This document shows positions 52,852-63,949 of a stretch of 64,000 nucleotides of DNA, piece after piece. The notes beneath the pieces are model-generated. The model was not told the DNA's origin, ran no database searches, and saw only the letters and a program-made list of their open reading frames with translations. Every line of letters starts with the position of its first letter. The first letter of the stretch is position 1. Source of the stretch: Dermanyssus gallinae (Eukaryota; Arthropoda; Arachnida; Mesostigmata; Dermanyssidae); assembly GCA_003439945.1 (NCBI GenBank), contig QVRM01000998.1:62001-126000 (forward strand), read 5' to 3'. Position numbers and translations under genes: made by a program.

Positions 52852-52997
52852 AAAAGTAAGGCAACTTCAAAGTATTCAGAAAAGTTACTACAAAAAAAAT
52901 AAACAATATGTCTTGTAGTCGAATAGATTTTTAATCTAATCAACTCCTCAAAATGTTGTAGTAGCTTCGCCTTAGAGCGTTATAATTTGCTACACTA

Positions 52998-53000
<3 letters not shown>
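52852..53000 (-). mobile_element. Probable 3' end of a further mariner element
   Basis: GAGGTCAAAAAGTAAGGCAA at 52852 looks like a mariner terminus. The minus-strand translation above it ends EVALLFDL, a sequence that often precedes this terminus when it is read through. Coding similarity is too short to name a transposase. The fragment is cut off by (TA)n at 53001. Confidence 0.4.

Positions 53001-53036
<36 letters not shown>
53001..53036. repeat. (TA)n microsatellite abutting mariner relic 2
   Basis: About 35 bp of TA sandwiched between two mariner-type ends. Confidence 0.95.
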
Positions 53037-53040
<4 letters not shown>

Positions 53041-54000
53041 TGAGTCATACGTCCGTTCGGATTTTCACCTATTTTTGATAACACGTGAAAGCTTTTATTG
53101 AATACTGTGTTGCCCATTTTGTTCAGCTGCCTTAGCCCAACGTTCAGGCAAGCTCATGATTCAATTCCTCCAGAAGGTGGCGTCCTGGCTTCCTAAATAA
53201 TGATCTATAAACGGTTTTACCTTCCAAAGAATACATCTTCCAAATAATCGAACTTGAAATTGTCATTAAGGGGATTTGAAGGGACCGAAACATATGATAA
53301 TCCGATGGAGCAAGGTCAGGGCTATACACAGGATGTGGCAAAATAACCTATCCAAATTCCATTAACTTCTTGGTAGTGAGCAAAAAATGTGTGCGGTCTT
53401 GCGTTTTTTTGTAATGGAAAGTCACTCTGTTTGCCAATTCCGGCCGCTTCTGGTCAACTGTCCTCTTCAAACTGTCCAGTTGTTGACAGTATTTTATCGT
53501 ATTGATTGTATCGTTTGGTTGCAACAGCTCATGAAAGATCACCCCTTCGCATCCCATCAAACAGTTAACATCACTTTTCTTGTATAGGGTCCGGGCTGGG
53601 CAGTTGCTTGGGGCTCACTCCCTTTCTTAAGCCACGCCCTTCTGCGGACAATGCTCGTATAGAGTATCCATTTTTCATACCCTGTCACCACGTTGCGGAG
53701 AAAGGGGCGATCCTCGTTCTTTTTTAGAAGCTGATCGCACACCAGCACACGGGTCCCCAGTTAGCGATTGCTGAATGAGTGCGGCATACACACATTCAAC
53801 TTGCTGACGAATTCCTCGGCATTAAGATGCTTTTGAATGGATGTGTATGGGCATGGATGTGTACGTCGACAATGGCCACGGTCTCGCGCAGCGAGTGGTG
53901 TGGGCTTCAGGTGTTCGACCACTGTTGTTAATGCGGCCGTATCCACTGTTAAAGGCTGTCCGGGCCAGTCTCGGTCGTTCCTAAATCAGACAAACCACGT
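53037..54000 (-). mobile_element. Degenerate mariner element 2
   Basis: Right next to (TA)n, the terminus-like AGGTTGAGTCATACGTCCG starts the element on its 3' side. The coding remnant follows at about 53090-53960. The second terminus was not found near 54.0-54.3 kb, so the 5' end is lost or too diverged. Confidence 0.8.
53090..53960 (-). pseudogene. Mariner transposase remnant 2
   Basis: In order on the minus strand: TVDTAALTTVVEHLKPT (linker), ASKLNVCMPH-like text read as VSKLNVCMPHSFSNR, a stop, then CDQLLKKNEDRPFLRNVV, TGYEKWILY, RRAWLKKG, PGPYTRKVML, a frameshift near 53560, GVIFHELLQPNDTIN, YCQQLDSLKRTV, RPELANRVTFHYKKTQ, a stop, then VYSPDLAPSDYHMF and LNHELAERWAKAAEQNGQ. The first catalytic Asp (TGDEKW in active relatives) is replaced by Tyr. 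The second (FHQDNARPHT) is lost in FHYKKTQDRTHF. The third is present in YSPDLAPSDYH. The YSPDLAPSDYH form fits a cecropia/mauritiana-like lineage, different from relic 1. Confidence 0.92.
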
Positions 54001-55400
54001 TTGAACTGTCCTATCTGTTACTTACCTTAAAGCTGTTAGGAATAAACTGAAAACATAGAAACGCGATTTAGAAGCCTCTATTGACTGGCGCGTAGCTAAG
54101 GCCGTCTGGGGGCATAAAATACCCGTCAAATTCAACCTTGAGTCTAAAAGTGCTGCCTGTTTCATTTGCTATGTCAACAAACGTGTGAAGGCTTTGATTC
54201 TCCACGGAATTCCAACAAGGGGAAGGCTCTCCTGAGGCCACGAGCAGTCAGAACAAAGCGGACATTCGTGCCACTCTACTTTGCTTCTATATTTAGCGAT
54301 TGTGCGAGTGATGCTACAGGCAACCCAACTGCACCTCTATGCTTGAGCGTTCCGCCTTTAACTCCGTTTTCGAAATACGGACGTTATCATCTTTTGGAAT
54401 ATCACCTTTGATTTTGAACATTGTCCCCCGCTTAAAACTAAAGTGCAATCTTTTACCAGACCACACATTCTCATACAATATTACAGTACGTTGGCCAGAC
54501 TGTGCGACAGATTATTGGAAAATAGCGTTTGAAGGATCCTATAAAGATAAATGAATTGCCGTATTTTAGGCTAAGCATAAGCTGCTTGTTTCTCCATGCT
54601 CGGTGGCAAGAGAGGTTATGGTTAGGTAATATCGATGAATAAGTGATGAGATTAGATCATTAGCGCTGAAACACTCCCCTTCGTGTACGAAAGGATTTTA
54701 GGGGAACGATTGTATATATATATATATATATATACTCTTTTGTGTGACTTCTCGTATTAGAACCGTAAGCCACTAAACGACTTTCCGCTGTTAAGCCAAC
54801 CGTCCGACTGAAGCCGTGCATCACCAACAACTGCCTATTACAACAACATCGTATAATAGGCAGAGCAATATTGCATCGTATCATCATCTTCAAATATTTA
54901 ATTATGGCGTCGTATTGACGGCTCTCAGCCAGCTCATTAGCCGAAGACGTCCCGCTTCAGCAACATGCGCTCGCATTACATACCTAATAAGCACATCAGC
55001 GTGCTTTCGCTGCCATCCAGCTTTATAATGAATATCAGCAGAATGTTTATTATTGCTGCTGTTTTTCAATAGTGCAGTGCCTTGACCGAGTGCCCTTTTT
55101 AGCATCACCAGTAGCTGGCCGCCTGCGAAAAAGTGCAAAGAGAAGCAAGTAAGCCTTTCTCTAGCTCTAGCTCTCTTTCTCCCGCCTTGCTCTCCCGCTG
55201 CTCTTGGTGGTATGGGCCGTAGTCGCGTCCAGTACTAAGCCTTCGTCTGCCAACGCTGTTGGTTTCCACTCTGTCGTCGTCGCGATTGCTTCCTGTTGCG
55301 AAAATAAACAAACATAGCTCGAGGCTATTCGAAATGCCTTCGGCGTGTGGCGACAGAGGATAGCTGCTGTTCTATTTGTGTTCTTCCCGTCTTCCGTCGA
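54001..55400. other. No gene recognised
   Basis: A TA tract lies at 54712-54735. Frames of 68-81 codons on both strands have no motif. CT-rich near 55155-55200. Confidence 0.5.
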
Positions 55401-55424
55401 GAGGTGGAAGTAAGAAGAAAAAAA

Positions 55425-55620
55425 ACGAAAACGACGACGACGACGACGACTACAGAGAAGCAGAAGAGGAAGAGAAAAACAAGGCGGCGAAGATGAATTG
55501 TAGTAGCTAGGGTCGTTGGTAGATTTCGAGGCAATGTGGGGGAGTACCTGTAGTAGTAATAGTAGTAGTAGTAGTTGTTGTTGTTGTAGTAATAGTAGTA
55601 GTAGTTGTTGTTGTTGTAGA
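55425..55620. repeat. (GAC)n and (GTA/GTT)n triplet tracts
   Basis: (GAC)n at 55432-55451 and alternating (AGT)n and (GTT)n blocks at 55551-55618, the latter a duplicated AGT...GTT unit. Confidence 0.92.
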
Positions 55621-56160
55621 TGTAATACCGGCTTTAGTCGTGGTTGTACTGGTCGAGGTGGAACGTCCGCACTATGGAAGGCTTATCGAGAGAGAGAGAG
55701 ACGGGCTTCCAGGCCGCGGGGGGAGCACGGGGGAGCTTAGACCTCGACCGAAACTAGACGGCGCGATCGGGAACGAAGTGCAGATGGCGTACTCAGGAGC
55801 ATGTTGTACACGGTAAACGTATGCTTGCGCACGGAGGCCCGCGTTTGCCGGTACCGGTCTAGGCGATATGTTCTTCTGTCGACTTCGGCCATTGCCGCCG
55901 CCGCTGCCGGGCTGGTTGCGAACGGGCTGGGTTTGTACAGGAGAGACGAGAGAAGACGTGCGCGACCGCGGGATGCCCGAGACCGTATATGGAGAGCGTT
56001 TCTCAGGTGCAGGTGTGTGTGGGGGGGGGTGGGTCGCTTTCACACGTATGCACATGCGTGTGAAAGCGAAACGAAAGAAACAGCAAGCGGGGAAAAAAGA
56101 AGACACATGGTAGGAAGGACAGCACTGGTGCGGGTGAATCTCAGCCCATGAACAGCACAA
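55621..56160. other. CpG-rich stretch with overlapping frames, no gene recognised
   Basis: Frames of 162 codons (minus, 55672-56160), 116 codons (plus, 55801-56151) and 81 codons (plus, 55868-56113) overlap on both strands, which points to stop-poor GC-rich DNA. The minus-strand frame is Pro/Ser-rich and has no domain. A CpG-rich promoter or 5' exon is possible. Confidence 0.4.
56034..56069. repeat. Strong hairpin with a 4-base loop
   Basis: Arms TCGCTTTCACACG (56034-56046) and CGTGTGAAAGCGA (56057-56069) are perfect 13-bp complements. The next three pairs (T-G, A-T, T-A) also form, giving a 16-bp stem around GCAC. A poly-G/GT run lies just upstream (56012-56033). No terminator-type T-run follows. 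Confidence 0.88.
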
Positions 56161-56169
56161 ACTCCTTGA

Positions 56170-57500
56170 CCAAACGTGGTTGCCAATGGGGAGGACGGAC
56201 AGTCAACGAACGTGTTCTTTCGCCAATTTTGTTGTTGTTATTGTTGTTGTTGTTTTACTGTTGTTGTTGCTGACGTTGAAACTAATGTGCTAAGTCACCT
56301 AGTTATATTGAGATGGCGTTAGTTTGTTCACGATTGCCGGCGTGCGCCATCTACGGCAAATTGTAAAGCATAAAAGAGTGTTTGTAAATGCTATCTTATC
56401 AACCACTGGCCACTAGCCCTACCAGTCTAATGATACGGCTGTCAGCTTGGGCAACTAAATAATCGGGTGGTTCACCTCCATCCGCGGCGTGTTGGGACCT
56501 TAGTCTAAGTGAGTCATAGGCTGTTTGTGTACACAATAGCAAACTCCTAAAAATGCAATTATTGCTGTTGTACATATTGCCAAAACGTCAGCCTTGTAAA
56601 ATAGATGAAAAATTGTAATCGATAACAATGATAATAGTGTTAGCATTGGTTTGATAAAACGGAGGCTTTGCCATGCGTAGAATCGATTCTTGCTCGGGCA
56701 AATGATTTTTTCTGTCCTGTTAAATCGGCTTAAACATTGCCTTGCTATTACCTTTGTCTCCTGGGGAAGGTCAGATAAAATCACTATGAGCCCGCTAGAA
56801 GTGGCCAAAAAGGTTGAAATGAAGTGCTGCCATATAGTAGTTGCCTACCAGCCAGCACTCTGGGTAAACCCTGAGCATGTGGTCTCGATTATGCCTGGAA
56901 CTACCCCCGCCAAACCTCGACAAAATAGATTACACCGAGGAGAGTCACAACCCGGGGGGGGGGGGGGTCACACTGAGATGTTTGAGCTTGGTGCAAAACA
57001 TTTCTAATAATGATAAAATGCATTTCCGCTGCTGCTGACGACCACTAGTCTGCCGCAATTGGCACGCCCCCAATTGAAAATCTATTGGTCAAGACGGTGC
57101 TGGGTAACTTTCTACTACACAAACATACAGGTAGGAATTGCTGAGTCCGTGAAAACTTTTGTTCCACTAGCTTGTGAAAGCGTCGTTATGCTCCTGTAGC
57201 TACGTCGCGGGGCCATATAAAATGCAGATAAACAGTGGGCCGAAGTAGTTGAATACTTTACATACGTAACCACTACGGTACTCCGTTAATGGGGCGTCCC
57301 AGCTGCACCAGCGTAGCGTGCGCGTCATGCGGCCAACGTCGTTCGGTGAACTCTACCTGATTGATCTCAACCAACCTCAGTCTCGCTTTCGGCTTGCTTG
57401 TTGCCCATAAAAGCCTCAGGTTTACTATAAAGCGTGCCCTGGTCAATTGCCGCTATCCAGCGTAAGCTATGCGCCTCGACTAATAAACTACTACTACCAC
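56170..57500. other. No gene recognised
   Basis: (GTT)n at 56228-56272, and a run of about 14 G at 56953-56966. A 102-codon minus-strand frame (56500-56808) is hydrophobic in its C-terminal half but unassigned. Confidence 0.5.
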
Positions 57501-57501
57501 C

Positions 57502-57801
57502 ATGCGAATTATCCCATTTTACAAGCTGCTCTCGGTGGCGTTGTTGTTTCTGTTGTTACTGCTGCTGCTGCTGCTGCTGCTGTTGCAGCAGAGGAGCAAT
57601 CCCTTCCACGCTTCCCGGCCCCTCAAAGCAGACGTCTCGCATGGGTATGTCGGCATGCAAAAGACGCAGACTCGCGGCAGGATCAACTGGTCCCAGTCGG
57701 TCCCCATGCCTGACGCCAGGCTCGCGTGGCTGAACCGTGCTGCAAGCGGCTATTTAAACTGCGGTTTAATTGGCCAAAGCGCGTCCAACAGCGCTGCATG
57801 A
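57502..57801 (+). CDS. Candidate secreted-type frame with a Leu-rich N-terminus
   Basis: A 99-codon frame begins in a good eukaryotic start context (CACCATGC). It starts MRIIPFYKLL, followed by an almost pure Leu stretch (about residues 13-28) encoded by (CTG)n/(TTG)n, then QQRSNPF and a basic, Gln/Ser-rich tail without cysteine pairs. The N-terminus would act as a signal or anchor sequence. However, the Leu run is simply one reading of a CTG repeat, and two other frames are also open across it. No domain or homologue is recognised. I list it because start context and hydrophobic run coincide, but a chance frame is more likely. Confidence 0.2.
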   Translation: MRIIPFYKLLSVALLFLLLLLLLLLLLLQQRSNPFHASRPLKADVSHGYVGMQKTQTRGRINWSQSVPMPDARLAWLNRAASGYLNCGLIGQSASNSAA

Positions 57802-58962
57802 CGGTTAGAGCCTTCTTCCCAAGACATACAGTCACAGAGACAAACAGACCCGGAACACCGACGACATATCTCGAAGGATATGGATGATGCTTATGGAAGA
57901 ATATGGGTGGCATATCGAGAAGAACCTGGATGAACAACTAACGAAGTTTTGGCTTCAAAGAGTTGTTTCATTTCAGGGACCGTCGCTACTGTTGCTATTT
58001 AGGCTTTAGCCGAGTGCCCCAGCAGCAGCAACAGCAGAGATAGTATATCTACAGTATGTACCTATCTACAGCAGTAGACGATGAATGTTCAATTTTAAAT
58101 TGGCGATCGCTACAGCTAGCAGGCCAAATGAAGCATGCTCAGATTACGGCCTTGCAAGTTGGATTTGTTGCGCATGATTGGCCGTTGTCCTATTTCTACT
58201 ACTACAAATACTACTTCTTTTTACTACCACTACTGACTACTACTACTACTACTACGATGACGACAACGACATTCTTCGGTTGGAGGACGCCCATATAAGC
58301 CATCCAGCATAAGACGTCGACGAACCTTGACGAACGTAATGGCCAGCGCGCTTCTATGTTGAGAGCAGTCATACGAAGGGCGGCCATACGGGCTAAGAAG
58401 CGTCGAGCTCATGTTGAAAACTCTTATAGTTCTAACCCCTCTGACGATTATCCCCGTGCTAAGCTGTTCCCGCGACCCGCGTCCTGAGGCACGACTGGTT
58501 CGTCTGCCCGGCAGTCTAGAGCAGAACCTGGCAAGTACGACTAAGTGTAATGCTAGCGAAAGATGCTAGCCGAGACGCAGAGTAGCAAAGTAGCTGATAA
58601 CGTAGTTTGCAATATGAGACCAAAGTGGTGCGTGTACATAGAGTTACCAAAATGTCGTGTCAACGATAGTCGATAGTCAGAAGATCGTGATTTTTATCAT
58701 CATCATCGTTGTCGTCGCCGTCGCCGGCATCCTCCGTTTGCTTCGCTGTTGCTGTTGAACGACATTACTTAGCCAGCCACGCCGCTTCTTGTAGGTACGT
58801 CGATGGTACGATAAACGAACTGCGTACTTTTCGACTTTTGTATACTGTAGTGTACGCTGGGCGTCAACATGGGCGTCATTTGTTGTACCCTGTTCGTTTT
58901 TTCATCGCTGTTCTGTTGCTTTTCAACGACTGATACAAAAGGCAGGTTGTTACCTAGACACA

Positions 58963-58963
58963 C

Positions 58964-59014
<51 letters not shown>
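58963..59014. repeat. (TA)n microsatellite
   Basis: About 50 bp of TA with one TGTA interruption. Confidence 0.96.
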
Positions 59015-59016
<2 letters not shown>

Positions 59017-59806
59017 CCTACTGTTAAAAGCCGTTAGATGGGCTGAACGGAGCTCCAGAAGAAGCATGACGTGGAGCAACAGCTTGTACAGGAAAGCTAT
59101 TCAATTTACTAGCTCAGTCAGTTCAGTCAAAGCGAATTTTCCATCTTAGCCAGCTACTATCATCGTCATTGTAAAGCGTGTTTCCGAGAGTTTCGGCGTG
59201 CGCCAAGCGACGCGTTAAGTAGCAGAAAGTAGGCAAAGAGTTGGCTCGTTCAAGCAGCAACGCACTCGTCCTAAAAGCATATACCACCGCCGCTGCGTAG
59301 ACGATGACGATGATGAAGATGATGGTGGGGATGGTTGTGGTGGTGCATGACGTTGTTGTTGCTACTCCTACCTCTGTTGCCGGTGCCGCCGACCTAACTA
59401 CTAAAAAGGGCTTGTCTAGAAGGAATCCTGTGCCCGAGACAACAGCAACAACGACAACTCCTCATATTTCCCCTCCTAAAACTACTGTACTGGCTCACAA
59501 ACTAGTACGACCACTATGAGGGCGGTGCAGCACTCGGATTAGAGGTAGATCTCGCCCCCTTCCCCCCCGAAGGACGCTTGATCTCCTGTTGGCATGTAAC
59601 AGAAACGCGTTCGTTATGCAATGCGCGCTTCCTAATCTACGGGAAAGCTAAAAAAAAACTACAAATCCGGATTATCACCTGACTAAGACTTGTGCCACCG
59701 CGCAAACACGCTACGCTAAGAAAAAGAAAACAGAATACATTCGTATTGTTGTTTTATTTGACTACGTTTTTAGCTTTGTGTGATGAAGTGACCCGCGTTT
59801 ATATAA

Positions 59807-59816
59807 TTAGATATAT

Positions 59817-59907
<91 letters not shown>

Positions 59908-59912
59908 TATAT
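59807..59912. repeat. (TA)n microsatellite
   Basis: About 105 bp of TA with one TGTA interruption and GATA at its start. Confidence 0.97.
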
Positions 59913-61242
59913 AGCTAAAGCAAAGCGATAAGCAATGCCGAGTATCAACTTGCAACGCTAGCCAGTAATGAGTTCACGATACCATTTTATAATGCCATAC
60001 ACATATAGGAATTGAAACGGGACTTGGATTAAAATAACAAACCAATGAGACATGCACATTCTCCACAATGCATCATGTTTCTGAATAGAAGGTCGAACGC
60101 AGCACACCGGTGCTGATGTTGCTAGAATGATTTGAGTTTGGAGTTTCGTTAATTCGATCCTGACGCCAGCCAAAGGTACTAGTGGTCGATATACATGATC
60201 GGTGATCGGCAACAATTTCAGTTTGTACTATTTATTTTCGAAACACACGAATTTATTGGTGTGCAAGTGTGGGTGTGTGTGTGTGCTATATACCAACGTG
60301 CCTATACCAACGTAAGACCCATGACAATGCACGGGTCTGCACGAAGAATCGCGTCAAAGTAGGCATGCAGTATCGCGCTGAGTTCGAACTCGGGACTAGC
60401 GTCCTCGTGTGTCGAAGTCGCGAACCACCTTCCTCTTTCTGTATCTATGTATATGCTGTCGGTGGGTGTGCGCTGAATGGCCAGGTGGTAGCAATGCGGG
60501 CGCCCGGGTGTTACCGCATTACTCCCGGGACGTCGTCTGCCTTTTCTCCACAATGACGACGTCGACGATGACAACAACAGCGACAACAACAACAACAACA
60601 ACGGCAACAGCCAGGAACGCCTAATTACGCCGCGTAAGTTCTTTTAGGCTACAGAGCAGCCTGCTGTAGGCCGACAGGTACATCGACAGGCAGATGGAGG
60701 CAGATGGAAGGTAGATAGGCAGATGGATAGATAGATAAATAGAGACATTCGTGCATCAATGACGCTCAAGTCTCCTGTGGCCGTGCTGATCCGTTGGGCG
60801 AGTGTCTTTCACCTGCTGTTGACTTCGTCGGTGTGGCTCGGGCATAGATAGATCGAGTCGAAGGGGATCTAGCCGCAGAATACATAACCTCTAGGATAAC
60901 GCCAACGACTGTTGCGTTACCATTGAGATCAGAAGAGCTTTTGCCACAGTAGCGCACAGCGATGTCAATGTCTGTCTGTACATTGAAGCCAGCAGCAAAT
61001 AGGCGGCCACGTCTTATTATTGAGCTTGTGCTAAGCAAATGTAACAAGGATGTAATGTTCGTTGTCGACGCGGATAATTGCCAAGCTCTGCTATGTAGCG
61101 AGAGCGCAGAGCCATTTAAATTAAACTTAGCTAGGCCTAAGTACATCGTGCCTGCTATCCTGTGAACTAAGCCGACTGTTTCTCTCCGACATTAGGCGCG
61201 TTTATCCATGCAGAACTACCGAAACGAGTTCAGGGATGGCTT

Positions 61243-61302
61243 AGGCTAGATTTGAACGCTCTGCCTCGGAATTACGCAGCTTTGTTGCTAAACTATCGGC
61301 TC
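61243..61302 (-). repeat. tRNA-like sequence, probable SINE head
   Basis: On the minus strand an A-box-like ATAGTTTAGCAACAAAGC is followed, at about tRNA spacing (40-45 bases), by a consensus B box in GCGTTCAAATCTAGCC. Stem pairing is incomplete, so a tRNA pseudogene or SINE is more likely than a functional tRNA. Confidence 0.5.
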
Positions 61303-62397
61303 GGTGCACATAACTTCTGCCTACTGGTAGCGTAACGATAGCATTATTGTTATCTACAGTGGCTTTAACAGTTATCTTCTCATTCTGCAAACTGTCAAAA
61401 ACCTATGTGTCTACGGCTGGTTTGTTGAAATAATATTCCTTAAAAAGTGAGCTGACGGCGCAATGTTATAGAGACACGCTGACAAATCGGTTTCGTGTAA
61501 ATAAGTTTGCCGAAACTAGGCGAAAACAGAAGTGCGATTACAGTGATGCTCAATAATAACGACTAAAGCTACAACGATGAATAACGACTAAATCTACAAC
61601 TATAGTTTTATTTATTTTCACCACAAACGAGAGCGTCTGCCCCTGTAGGAGCTATTCGATTTATCGCCTTAATTAGGTGTATACGTTTTACTGGCCGAGA
61701 GCATGTAGACGGTTTTTTTGCTAACGGGGCAGTGCACATTTGCAGCGGGTATCTGTGGGCGGGTCAGTGCAGATTGCGTACAGTTTTTATTATTAGGGAG
61801 AAGAAAGCGCCTTTACGCACACCCAGTTGATCTCATTTGTGAGTATGTGTGGGACTCGAGACTAGCTGTTTAGGACTCTGTATAATACCCACTAAAAATT
61901 CCTGTTGGCCTCGTTAGCCCAAACATGGCCGGAATCCCTCTACTGGTAATACCTCAGGCAGATGCTAGTTTGCTTCTACGCCTTTGGTCGCAGAGACGGG
62001 CCTATTTGGGCATTCCTTCTTCGTTCGGCGAGATCTTCCTTGGTTGGGCATAGTCTGTCGGTGCAAATGGCTTATCTGCATCCGTCTGTCCTCAGACTCG
62101 AGCATTATTTACTATGTTCTCTGGAGCAAGTTGCTCTCTTTATATTCCTTTTTATGTAGCTCTTGTCTTGCTTCATTGAACCATTGGCATCTGTGTGTTC
62201 TGCCATATTACTGCCTTCTCCGCTGTCACATTCTTATTCTTGCTTTTAATAGGCTAAGATGCCCGTGATACGACAGCGCCTAACGCACTCATTGTCATCG
62301 CGTTTTTCTTACTAGACTTATTATATATGTTTTTTTTAAGCAAAGGAGTGTAGCAATAAGACAGTGACAACCATGCCCAGCAGAAACAACCAGCAAA
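61303..62397. other. No gene recognised
   Basis: A 26-bp imperfect direct repeat (AATAACGACTAAA) lies near 61551-61600. Minus-strand text near 62140-62200 reads WFNEARQELHKKEYKES, which recalls the linker after a LINE endonuclease, but it is isolated. Confidence 0.45.
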
Positions 62398-62475
62398 GCC
62401 GGGGCTCGAACTTGCGATAATCAATCTGCGCCATGTTACGAACAGTGCGTTTACCTAGCACCTAAGCCATCACGT
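62398..62475 (-). repeat. tRNA-like sequence, probable SINE head
   Basis: On the minus strand, ATGGCTTAGGTGCTAGG fits the pol III A box, and AGTTCGAGCCCC about 52 bases downstream fits the B box. The T-arm does not form a proper stem, so it is not a functional tRNA by eye. Confidence 0.55.
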
Positions 62476-62661
62476 AAAACCGCCTTTTAGATGCGTTGCA
62501 GGCGCTGCTAAAAGCAGCCCTTACAACTCAACGCCAAGATGCATTGGTAGATTATTTCCCCATCTGGGGCCTCTCGTACCAGACGCGAATATCAGTCGGT
62601 AATAGTCTCTTCAGCCATTTTTCTGGGTTCTCCTGTCATTCCGTTCTCCGCTAAGGGGCAT

Positions 62662-63555
62662 TCAGTTTTTCACTGAAAGGCTGCATGCCTTTCGTTCGTC
62701 TGCGTCAGCATCGTACGGCGCCTTTGCATTTCTCAGCTGCCTGAGGCAAACGTGTCTCGTTATTGAAAAGTCCCACGGTGTCATTATAGCTAGGACAAAC
62801 GCTGTAGTAATTGTTGCCATCGTCCTGTAGCTGGATATATGTATATCGTCAGTATCTAATCTCAGAGTGCTCCGATGCAAACGCCGCATGCGGGCTTCAC
62901 TGTTCAGGACCGCCTTTTCCAGACTGGTAACGTAGATAACATCCCCGAGTTGACGCAAATAACATCCCCGAGTTGACGCATATACCATTCCACTTCAAAA
63001 GTCTTACCGACCATGTTTAATACACACACTGGCCGATATGACGAGAGTTCACCCACCGGTTTACCTGGCTTCGGTATAAGAACAACCATAGCTTGCTTCC
63101 AACGTGTTAGGAAGTGTACTTCCAGCAGAAATACTTTTTCCGCCGTTTCCTAAATTAGATTCGGCCTTTCCTTAAGAAGGGCTTTAGTGTTCTCGGGGAG
63201 CGTTTGGACTATTTTTTTTCATACGCGCTGCACTTTTCACCTCCTCGACCGTAACTGGGGTCGGTTGCTTTACGAATAGACCGTTATAAATAGCTTAGAA
63301 TTGTTTTTCTATGATTGATTGCCATCTTGTGACCGTCGTTCGCGCGCTAATGACCTGTTACTAGTAGTACGCTGTATTTGCTTCTCCTGCCATTTCGAAC
63401 ACTATGTATCTGTCGTCGTTTAGGGAATCAACGTCACCGAGAATCTGTTGTTTAGTGGTCCGATCCACTATCTTGCTGATGCACTCGTCAGGTCGATTAA
63501 GAACTCTTTTCAACCCCACGCGTAAATAGCGTGGGTGTGCGTTATCCGTTGACAA
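62662..63555 (-). pseudogene. R1-like LINE remnant: end of endonuclease to start of reverse transcriptase
   Basis: Reading from 63555 down, a 64-codon frame ends DVDSLNDDRYIVFEMAGE, matching the SDHRYI-F end of R1-type endonucleases (SDH reads NDD here). Next come VTVEEVKSAARMK (block 1 lead) and, after stops, WKQAMVVLIPKPGKPVGE, SSYRPVCVLNMVGKTFE (reverse transcriptase block 2, strongly R1-like). The RT is then disrupted by a 23-bp tandem repeat (62936-62980), and the following 108-codon frame (62988-62662) is not clearly aligned to later blocks. No YADD block is seen here. It could be a relative of the 3'-half remnant at 42.2-43.0 kb. Confidence 0.85.
62936..62980. repeat. 23-bp tandem duplication inside the R1-like remnant
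   Basis: ATAACATCCCCGAGTTGACG is repeated with a 23-bp period just after the GKTFE block, adding codons and breaking the reverse transcriptase. Confidence 0.92.
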
Positions 63556-63560
63556 CTATA

Positions 63561-63949
63561 AGTTCTCTTGTGTACATCTGCTTCACGAATTACCCCTTCT
63601 GCTACTTAAGTCTCAACAGTCGTGGTCTCAACAGTCTCCAGTCGTGGTCGTTAATTGAGGTGTTGTACGAATTCACGAATGTCTTTGCTCTTATTCGGCG
63701 ATATGCCAGCTGACAATTAACATATCAGTCCTTTTCTCCCCTGAGTGTCCTTCATGCTGGAATATGAAAATCTAAATTTTCTACCTACGCTACCACCTTT
63801 CACTCTCTGCGCTCTTGGGGTAGATCATGTTCTAGGGTATTTTTTTAACTTTATTGGATACCTGTACTCTCTTGTTCACTGTGCTCTTGTTTCGTCGTCT
63901 GAGAAGACCAACGCCGTCAGCTCCGGTGGGAAGCTCTTTGTCGGAAGTG
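63561..63949. other. No gene recognised
   Basis: This would be the upstream endonuclease part of the R1-like element on the minus strand, but I see no further endonuclease motif. The plus-strand frame at 63745-63999 is hydrophobic and unassigned. Confidence 0.45.

Larger units (their letters stand above)
57802..61242. other. No gene recognised; microsatellites
   Basis: Holds (TAC)n 58193-58257, (TA)n 58963-59014, (TA)n 59807-59912 (about 105 bp), (GT)n 60277-60283, (AAC)n 60570-60602 and GATA/GCAGATGGA-type repeats 60675-60742. A 126-codon minus-strand frame (60766-61146) has ordinary composition but no motif I can place. A palindromic B-box-like GAGTTCGAACTC lies at 60380-60391. Confidence 0.55.

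Noticed and set aside
55672..56160. 162-codon Pro/Ser-rich frame on the minus strand as a gene
   Set aside because: Overlapping frames on the other strand are equally open and there is no domain, signal peptide or start context; GC-rich stop-poor DNA explains it.
62140..62200. LINE linker fragment (WFNEARQELHKKEYKES)
   Set aside because: Only a short isolated resemblance; no neighbouring LINE blocks in the right order.
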